From the NCBI GenBank assembly GCA_013336025.1, contig JAAXUM010000081.1, positions 1 through 7,070 of the forward strand: a stretch of DNA of 7,070 bases. The letters are read 5' to 3'. The position numbers and the translations under genes were made by a program. Under the pieces are notes generated by a model, which did no database searches, had not been told where the DNA came from, and saw only the letters and a program-made list of their open reading frames with translations. Shown here piece after piece: positions 1-4,267 of the stretch. Position 1 is the first letter of the stretch. Every line of letters starts with the position of its first letter. The DNA comes from Chlorobiaceae bacterium (lineage in GTDB: Bacteria; Bacteroidota; Chlorobiia; Chlorobiales; Chlorobiaceae).

Positions 1-114
1 GCCAATATCACCGAAAACAACGCCAAGAGCAGCAAGGGATATAGTCGCAATTTTTTTAAAACCAGAATCACCGGATAAATCGGATAAGTCAGCATGTTCA
101 GATCTACTTGCCAT
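1..114 (-). CDS. kup: Kup-family potassium uptake permease, N-terminal fragment (runs off the left edge)
   Basis: Reading the minus strand from the ATG at 114-112 gives 38 codons that stay open to the window edge. After a hydrophilic N-terminus of about 20 residues, the first membrane segment begins and ends in ISLAALGVVFGDIG. This closely matches the start of TM1 in Kup/HAK/KUP potassium transporters (E. coli Kup has ITLAAIGVVYGDIG). The family is a K+/H+ symporter of the inner membrane with about 12 membrane helices and roughly 620-630 residues, so only about 6% is visible. An in-frame ATG also exists at 156-154. It has an AAGGG only two bases upstream, which is too close for a normal ribosome binding site. 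The ATG at 114 has no clear ribosome binding site either, so the start is uncertain. The gene is transcribed divergently from waaA. The family call rests on one short but characteristic motif. Confidence 0.85.
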   Translation of the reverse strand, partial: MASRSEHADLSDLSGDSGFKKIATISLAALGVVFGDIG

Positions 115-334
115 AAAACAGAAAATATCTTGTTCCTGAAGTTTTCCTGCTGCCATTACCCTTGTACTGCAGACACAAAAAATTTTTCAGACGTGACAAT
201 TAAAATAAAACAGGCTGAGCACCGCTTTCGCGACAGATTTGCCTTATGCAAAAGATGCCGATCTGCACGCCTGATTTCTTGCTTGCATACCAAGAATAGG
301 AAAACATTGACAGCATTGCAATAGTTTCATTGAT

Positions 335-352
335 TCCCCTGTTCGAAGGGGA
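335..352. repeat. Short perfect inverted repeat (hairpin)
   Basis: TCCCCT at 335-340 and AGGGGA at 347-352 pair perfectly across a GTTCGA loop. The centre also contains the palindrome TTCGAA. It is not followed by a T-run on either strand, so it is not a standard terminator. It could be an operator or an RNA hairpin in a leader transcript. A stem of this length can also arise by chance. Confidence 0.35.
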
Positions 353-466
353 GCTGTTTTCAACATCAAAAACACCGCTCTTTTTCAGATCACCCTGAAC
401 AGACGAGCCTGAAAACTGCATGACCAGAAGCTTTTTTTTTTAACTTGTTGCAAATACATCGGCAGC

Positions 467-487
467 CCGCCAATACTGTATTGTCGG
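467..487. promoter_or_regulatory. Palindrome, possible operator
   Basis: CAATAC (471-476) and GTATTG (478-483) form a perfect 6-bp dyad around the single T at 477. After one mismatch (470/484), three more pairs follow (CCG 467-469 with CGG 485-487). The near-symmetric 21-base site lies between kup and waaA, where a repressor or activator could affect either gene. No poly-T follows closely, so a terminator is less likely. No regulator is encoded in the window, and the operator role is an inference from symmetry and position. Confidence 0.3.
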
Positions 488-510
488 CCTGATTTTCATA
501 AGGATACCTC

Positions 511-584
511 TATTTGTTGTCGTGAGCGATTTGAGCGAGAGGCGCACGGAGTGCCGACGAAGCAGTCGAATTGCGAAACAAATA
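511..584. repeat. 74-base fold-back element with 8-bp terminal inverted repeats (REP/mini-element-like)
   Basis: The ends are TATTTGTT (511-518) and AACAAATA (577-584), an exact inverted repeat. Including TCG (520-522) with CGA (574-576) extends the stem to 11 bp with one bulged G at 519. Inside is a GC-rich core rich in GAGCGA-type words, plus the segment GGCGCACGGAGTGCCGACGA (541-560), which has its own small hairpin (GCAC/GTGC around GGA). The core resembles the widespread short dispersed elements whose consensus contains GGCACGGAGTGCCGACGAAGC-like words. I infer that it is a multi-copy intergenic repeat, but copy number cannot be seen from one window. It contains no open reading frame and ends 32 bases before the waaA start. 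Confidence 0.55.
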
Positions 585-585
585 C

Positions 586-609
586 ATAACGGTGCCCATA
601 ATCTGTTAT
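586..609 (+). promoter_or_regulatory. Small hairpin just upstream of the waaA start
   Basis: ATAACGG (586-592) can pair with CTGTTAT (603-609), giving seven pairs with one G-U and a 10-base loop. It ends seven bases before the TTG start of waaA, in the place where a ribosome binding site would lie. No purine-rich Shine-Dalgarno sequence is visible. The stem is AT-rich and weak, so a regulatory role is only a possibility. Confidence 0.2.
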
Positions 610-616
610 CTCAGCC

Positions 617-1897
617 TTGCTCTTAACTATTTACAGCACCCTCACCCCTCTTCTCTACCGTGCGGCCAGCCTGGTGAGCATTTTTCAACCAAAACTGCGA
701 ACATTTTTCACTGTCCGTCAGGGCTTGCTTGATGCACTTGAAAAAAAAATGAAGGAATTGCCAAAACCGGTTTTCCGGGTCTGGATTCATGCGGCATCGG
801 TTGGAGAGTTCGAACAGGCACGTCCGGTCATTGCCGCAATTAAAAAAGCACAGCCGGATATTGATATCGTGGTTTCTTTCCTCTCTACGTCAGGCTACCT
901 GGCAAGGAAAAACTATCCTGAAGCTTCGGCAGTGTTTTATCTCCCGATTGACACCAGATCAAACGCTCGCCGTCTTATCGCAACCATCAAACCTGACGCA
1001 CTGCTCGTCATGCGATATGACTTCTGGCCAAACTATCTGAAGACGGCAAAAAAAAACGGAGCCACCCTGATTCTTGCCGCTGCGGTTCTGCAAAAAAACT
1101 CACTCTACTTCAAACCTCTCGTCAAAACATTTTACCACTCTGTTTTCGCACTTTTCGATAAAATTTTTACTGTCTCAACCCGAGATACTACAGCATTCAA
1201 GGAGGTTTTCAGGTGCGAAAGCACTGAAACAGCCGGAGACCCCCGTTTTGATCAGGTGCTTCTGCGAAGCCTGAACACCCAAAGAGTTGCCCATCTTTCA
1301 CCTCTTTTCGCAAATCATACCGTACTCATTGCAGGAAGCGTCTGGCAGCAGGATGAACAGCTGCTCCTGCCTGCATGGCAAGAGCTGAAACATCGCCCAT
1401 CCCTGATCATTGTGCCCCATGAGGTAAACACTGATAACATGGAACGACTATCCCGGAACCTTACTCAATACAACATCTCCTTTTCAAAGGTATCCGAGGG
1501 TATTGAGCATTTTGATCCAGGAAACCAGGTACTCATTATTGACGAAACAGGATATCTCGCCGAACTTTACTCAATCGCTTCGATAGCCTATGTGGGAGGA
1601 GGGTTTGGAGTAAATGTGCACAACACTATCGAGCCGGCAGTATATGGTGTTCCGGTGCTTTTCGGACCCCGGCACCATAACTCTCCGGAGGCGGAAGATC
1701 TCGTTGAGTGCGGTGGAGCTGCCGTCGTGCACAACGTTGAAGAACTCAGGGAAATATTTGCGATGCTGACCTCAAACACGAATAAAAGGATGCAGATGGG
1801 TGAGCTTGCAGGAGCCTTTGTAAAAAGCCGCACCGGAGCCACAAAAAAAATTACTGACTATATCCTGGAACAGAAGCATTCACAGAACAACCGGTAA
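617..1897 (+). CDS. waaA: 3-deoxy-D-manno-octulosonic acid (Kdo) transferase
   Basis: The product is WaaA/KdtA (glycosyltransferase family 30), the inner-membrane enzyme that adds Kdo from CMP-Kdo to the lipid A precursor in lipopolysaccharide synthesis. The 426 residues match the family's usual length of about 420. A hydrophobic N-terminal anchor (about 2-24) precedes the motif HAASVGEFEQARP (58-70). Its Glu64 lies in the SVGE position proposed as the catalytic base in the Aquifex enzyme. The C-terminal GT-B half carries AGSVWQQDE (239-247) and the nucleotide-sugar loop VGGGFGVNVHNTIEP (326-340), followed by GVPVLFGP (344-351). The start is TTG. A TAA at 599-601 closes the frame upstream, so no earlier start is possible beyond 602, and the in-frame GTG at 674 would delete most of the anchor. 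No Shine-Dalgarno sequence is seen. Whether it adds one or more Kdo residues cannot be read from the sequence. Confidence 0.95.
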   Translation: MLLTIYSTLTPLLYRAASLVSIFQPKLRTFFTVRQGLLDALEKKMKELPKPVFRVWIHAASVGEFEQARPVIAAIKKAQPDIDIVVSFLSTSGYLARKNYPEASAVFYLPIDTRSNARRLIATIKPDALLVMRYDFWPNYLKTAKKNGATLILAAAVLQKNSLYFKPLVKTFYHSVFALFDKIFTVSTRDTTAFKEVFRCESTETAGDPRFDQVLLRSLNTQRVAHLSPLFANHTVLIAGSVWQQDEQLLLPAWQELKHRPSLIIVPHEVNTDNMERLSRNLTQYNISFSKVSEGIEHFDPGNQVLIIDETGYLAELYSIASIAYVGGGFGVNVHNTIEPAVYGVPVLFGPRHHNSPEAEDLVECGGAAVVHNVEELREIFAMLTSNTNKRMQMGELAGAFVKSRTGATKKITDYILEQKHSQNNR

Positions 1898-1907
1898 CCG
1901 ATCACTT

Positions 1908-1935
1908 TTGCCCCCTCTTATGGATTATGTATATT
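1908..1935 (+). promoter_or_regulatory. Candidate sigma70-type promoter for the DUF4293-pdxA-ftsE operon
   Basis: TTGCCC (1908-1913, four of six matches to TTGACA) and TATATT (1930-1935, five of six matches to TATAAT) are separated by 16 bases. They lie in the 84-base gap between waaA and the DUF4293 gene. Transcription would begin near 1942, leaving a leader of about 40 bases. This would let the three downstream genes be expressed apart from waaA, although read-through from waaA is also possible because no terminator is seen in the gap. The assignment is by consensus only. Confidence 0.3.
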
Positions 1936-1981
1936 GGTTCAGTTGCTATTACTGACCATTAACTGCCAATCGATAACCTCC

Positions 1982-2446
1982 ATGATCGCAAGAGTTCAAA
2001 GCCTTTACCTCCTTCTTGCTGCTCTTTTCGCACTCGGCAGCATGCTTTTTCCATTCTGGAGCTTCAACAGCTATCCGGTCATCCTTATCTCAGATTTCAT
2101 CGTACACCCCGAGGCAGGCATCCTGCATATATGGGGAAGCTACTCGGCAGGCATCTTTTCTCCGTTCACCGCAGCCATATCGATTGCTGCGATTTTTTTC
2201 TATAAAAACAGGGCCGTACAGGCAAAACTCATTGTTCTGGCCATTCTGCTTTTTGTTGGGGATTTTCTTTCAGGCCTTACTGCTGCTCATTTCATGAATC
2301 AGTATTTTCATAGCATCGGCACCGCGGTCCAGCACAAACCTGAAGCGGGACTTTTCATGCTGCTTCCTGAACCGATACTCTTTTTTCTTGCACTTGGCGG
2401 GGTAAAAAAGGATGATAAAATTGCCAACGCATACAAAAGACTCTGA
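1982..2446 (+). CDS. DUF4293 family integral membrane protein, function unknown
   Basis: This is a 154-residue hydrophobic protein with about four membrane segments (about 6-26, 55-73, 81-101 and 122-140) and a charged C-terminal tail (KKDDKIANAYKRL). The opening MIARVQSLYLLLAA and the tail beginning after the last helix are typical of DUF4293, a family I know mainly from Bacteroidetes and Chlorobi. No catalytic residues or function can be proposed. I chose the ATG at 1982 because the family begins at this M-I-x-R-(V/I)-Q motif. A TTG-initiated extension from 1934 would add 16 unsupported residues and overlap the candidate promoter. No Shine-Dalgarno sequence precedes it. The stop lies two bases before the pdxA start, implying a shared transcript and translational coupling. 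Confidence 0.85.
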   Translation: MIARVQSLYLLLAALFALGSMLFPFWSFNSYPVILISDFIVHPEAGILHIWGSYSAGIFSPFTAAISIAAIFFYKNRAVQAKLIVLAILLFVGDFLSGLTAAHFMNQYFHSIGTAVQHKPEAGLFMLLPEPILFFLALGGVKKDDKIANAYKRL

Positions 2447-2448
2447 GC

Positions 2449-3459
2449 ATGCGCATAGTCTTTTCAACAGGAGATATTCATGGCATAGGACCTGAAATCA
2501 TACTCAAAAGCTTTATGAAACTGCAGGAGAGCGATCACACATTTCTGGTGACCGGATCCTGCAAGGTAATGGAGTATTACAGAGAGCGGCTTGATCTGCC
2601 GGTTAAACTGAAACCGGTCACCGATATAACAGCTCTTGATGATGTGCCGGCAAACAAAAACGGAACTCTTCCTGTACTCTCTGTTGCAGAACCGAACATT
2701 ATTCAGCCTGGCACCCTCTCCGCCGAAGCGGGAAAAACAGCCATGCTGTCACTTGAAACAGCCGCAAAACTCTGCCAAAGCGGTGTATGTGACGCTCTGG
2801 TTACAGCACCGATTCATAAAGAGGCGATTGCACTTGCCGGATATCACGAAACCGGCCACACCGGATTCCTTGCTGGCATGTTCCCGAAAAGCTCACCCAT
2901 CATGATGTTTTTCGATCCCGTATCGAAACTCAGAGTGGCGCTTGCCACGATTCATGAACCTCTTGCAAAGGTACCTGAACTCATCAGGACAATGGATCTC
3001 GACGCCTTTTTTCTTCAACTTGCCGATGCCCTGCGCAAAGATTTTCTTATTGAACGCCCGAAAACTGCTGTCCTCGGACTTAATCCGCATGCTTCGGACG
3101 GCGGAGTTATGGGCAGTGAGGAAAAAGAGATTATCCTGCCCTGCATTGAACGACTTTCATCCCGTCTCCGTATTGATGGCCCGTTTCCGGCTGACGGTTT
3201 TTTCGGAGCAGGAAAATACCGGCATTACGACATTGTCGTTGCCATGTACCACGATCAGGGTCTCCTGCCGTTCAAGGTACTGGCCTTTGATACAGGTATC
3301 AATGTCACACTCGGTCTGCCGATTGTGCGAACCTCCCCTGATCATGGAACAAGCTTTGATATTGCCGGAAGGGGAATCGCTTCTGAACGGAGTTTTTACG
3401 AGGCAGTCCTGCTCGCCCTGAACATTGCACAAAACAGAACTACAATACCTGCACCATGA
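2449..3459 (+). CDS. pdxA: 4-hydroxythreonine-4-phosphate dehydrogenase
   Basis: PdxA is a cytosolic, metal-dependent NAD+ enzyme of the DXP-dependent vitamin B6 pathway. It oxidises 4-phosphohydroxy-L-threonine to a product that decarboxylates and is condensed by PdxJ to pyridoxine 5'-phosphate. The 336 residues match the family's length of about 330. The opening GDIHGIGPEI (9-18) is the Bacteroidetes/Chlorobi form of the GDPAGIGPEI motif. The substrate segments TAPIHKE (119-125) and GHTGFLAG (136-143) are present. The three metal-binding histidines appear as His169 (TIHEPL), His214 (NPHASDGG) and His268 (YHDQG), corresponding to His166, His211 and His266 of E. coli PdxA. GTSFDIAG (300-307) is the usual C-terminal motif. 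The ATG at 2449 is the only reasonable start before GDIHGIGPEI and sits two bases after the upstream stop. The end overlaps the ftsE start as ATGA. All key residues are intact. Confidence 0.96.
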   Translation: MRIVFSTGDIHGIGPEIILKSFMKLQESDHTFLVTGSCKVMEYYRERLDLPVKLKPVTDITALDDVPANKNGTLPVLSVAEPNIIQPGTLSAEAGKTAMLSLETAAKLCQSGVCDALVTAPIHKEAIALAGYHETGHTGFLAGMFPKSSPIMMFFDPVSKLRVALATIHEPLAKVPELIRTMDLDAFFLQLADALRKDFLIERPKTAVLGLNPHASDGGVMGSEEKEIILPCIERLSSRLRIDGPFPADGFFGAGKYRHYDIVVAMYHDQGLLPFKVLAFDTGINVTLGLPIVRTSPDHGTSFDIAGRGIASERSFYEAVLLALNIAQNRTTIPAP

Positions 3460-4157
3460 TCTCTTTTATCAATGTCGATATAGCGCTCGACAAAAAGCCC
3501 ATTTTCAGAAATCTCAACCTGAACATCCAGTCGGATGAGTTTGTCTATATAGTCGGTAAAAGCGGAAGCGGAAAAACAACCCTCCTTAAATCCCTGTATA
3601 TGGCTATCCGCCCGAAAAAAGGTGAGGTGATGATTGGCGGATTCAACTCACGAACAATAAAAAAACGCCAAATTCCGCTTTTGCGCAGAAAACTTGGCAT
3701 CGTCTTTCAGGAGTTCCGACTGCTCGAAGATCGTAATGTGTATGATAATCTGGCTTTTGTTCTGACCGTAACCGGAACAAAAGAGCAACATATCAAAGAA
3801 AAAGTCATGAAGGCACTGCAAAGTGTGGGACTTGAACACGCTGCCGCTCAGATGCCAAAGACCCTTTCGGGAGGAGAACAGCAGAGAGTCGCTATTGCCA
3901 GAGCAATAGTACGTGAACCGCTTGTCATCCTCGCTGATGAACCAACCGGAAACCTCGACCCCGATACCTCACTTGAAATCCTCGAGTACCTCAAAAGCAT
4001 CAACAGAAAAGGAATCACGGTGATAATCGGAACCCATGATTATGAACTGGTACGACATTCGCCCTCAAGAACCCTTCAGATCACCGGATTGAATCTTGAG
4101 GAAACCTGTATTATTCCCACTGAAACCGGTTATCGCACCTCACCGCCAGCCGGATGA
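3456..4157 (+). CDS. ftsE: FtsE-type ABC transporter ATP-binding protein
   Basis: This is a 233-residue ABC ATPase with every motif present. It has Walker [10 protein letters not shown] (34-42), the Q-loop Gln85 in [16 protein letters not shown], the signature LSGGE (137-141), Walker B VILADEP (157-163), a D-loop GNLDP and the switch His194 (GTHD). The FQ-F-LL-DR-VY-N block after the Q-loop is characteristic of FtsE, the cytosolic ATPase that partners the membrane protein FtsX to control peptidoglycan hydrolases at the division septum. Length also fits (E. coli FtsE has 222 residues). The ATG overlaps the pdxA stop (ATGA), indicating translational coupling. The usual neighbour ftsX is absent: the next gene converges from the other strand. 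If no distant FtsX exists, it could instead be a LolD/MacB-like ATPase. The general ABC call is certain, while the FtsE subtype is likely. Confidence 0.85.
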   Translation: MISFINVDIALDKKPIFRNLNLNIQSDEFVYIVGKSGSGKTTLLKSLYMAIRPKKGEVMIGGFNSRTIKKRQIPLLRRKLGIVFQEFRLLEDRNVYDNLAFVLTVTGTKEQHIKEKVMKALQSVGLEHAAAQMPKTLSGGEQQRVAIARAIVREPLVILADEPTGNLDPDTSLEILEYLKSINRKGITVIIGTHDYELVRHSPSRTLQITGLNLEETCIIPTETGYRTSPPAG

Positions 4158-4172
4158 AAACAGATCAAGGGC

Positions 4173-4212
4173 AAATCCCTCATCTCCCGTATTGTCGGAA
4201 GATGAGGGATTT
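4173..4212. terminator. Strong stem-loop terminator between convergent ftsE and nrdJ
   Basis: AAATCCCTCATC (4173-4184) pairs perfectly with GATGAGGGATTT (4201-4212). One further T-A pair, a C/A mismatch and CCG/CGG (4187-4189 with 4196-4198) extend the stem around a TATTGT loop. The plus-strand arm ends in TTTT (4210-4213), and the minus-strand arm ends in TTT. It lies 15 bases after the ftsE stop and 55 bases after the nrdJ stop, so it probably ends the plus-strand operon and may work in both directions. The T-run is short for a classical rho-independent terminator. Confidence 0.8.
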
Positions 4213-4267
4213 TCGCACCTCTCAACCAGTACCCTCATATCAAAACAGATTTCTCTATCGGTACGAC

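Larger units (their letters stand above)
115..616. other. Gene-free divergent region between kup and waaA
   Basis: This stretch of about 500 bases separates the divergent kup and waaA starts. The reading frames of about 70 codons within it (94-324 plus, 200-421 minus) encode low-complexity, Cys/Arg/Ser-rich peptides with no recognisable family and no ribosome binding site, so I do not call them genes. What can be seen is a 6-bp hairpin (335-352), a T10 run (432-441), a palindrome (467-487), a 74-base fold-back element (511-584) and a small hairpin just before the waaA start (586-609). Promoters for both kup and waaA must lie here or in the repeat. A TTGACA occurs at 307-312 but lacks a convincing -10 partner. 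No tRNA or known riboswitch could be recognised. Confidence 0.7.

Noticed and set aside
307..335. TTGACA followed at 17 bases by TTGATT as a promoter towards waaA
   Set aside because: The -35 is perfect but the -10 is poor, and a leader of about 270 bases would be needed. This is too weak to annotate.
94..421. Two short open frames (94-324 plus and 200-421 minus) in the left spacer
   Set aside because: The first overlaps the kup start on the opposite strand. Both encode Cys/Ser/Arg-rich peptides without domains, membrane segments or ribosome binding sites.
451..587. Direct repeat CAAATACAT at 451-459 and 579-587
   Set aside because: Only nine AT-rich bases match, and the copies do not lie symmetrically outside the fold-back element, so it is not a convincing target-site duplication.
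1934..1981. A TTG-initiated 16-residue extension of the DUF4293 protein
   Set aside because: The family starts at the MIxR(V/I)Q motif encoded from 1982. The extension overlaps a promoter-like sequence.
2942..3421. A 159-codon plus-strand frame inside pdxA
   Set aside because: It overlaps the intact pdxA gene in another frame, and its product has no family-like features. It is a shadow frame.
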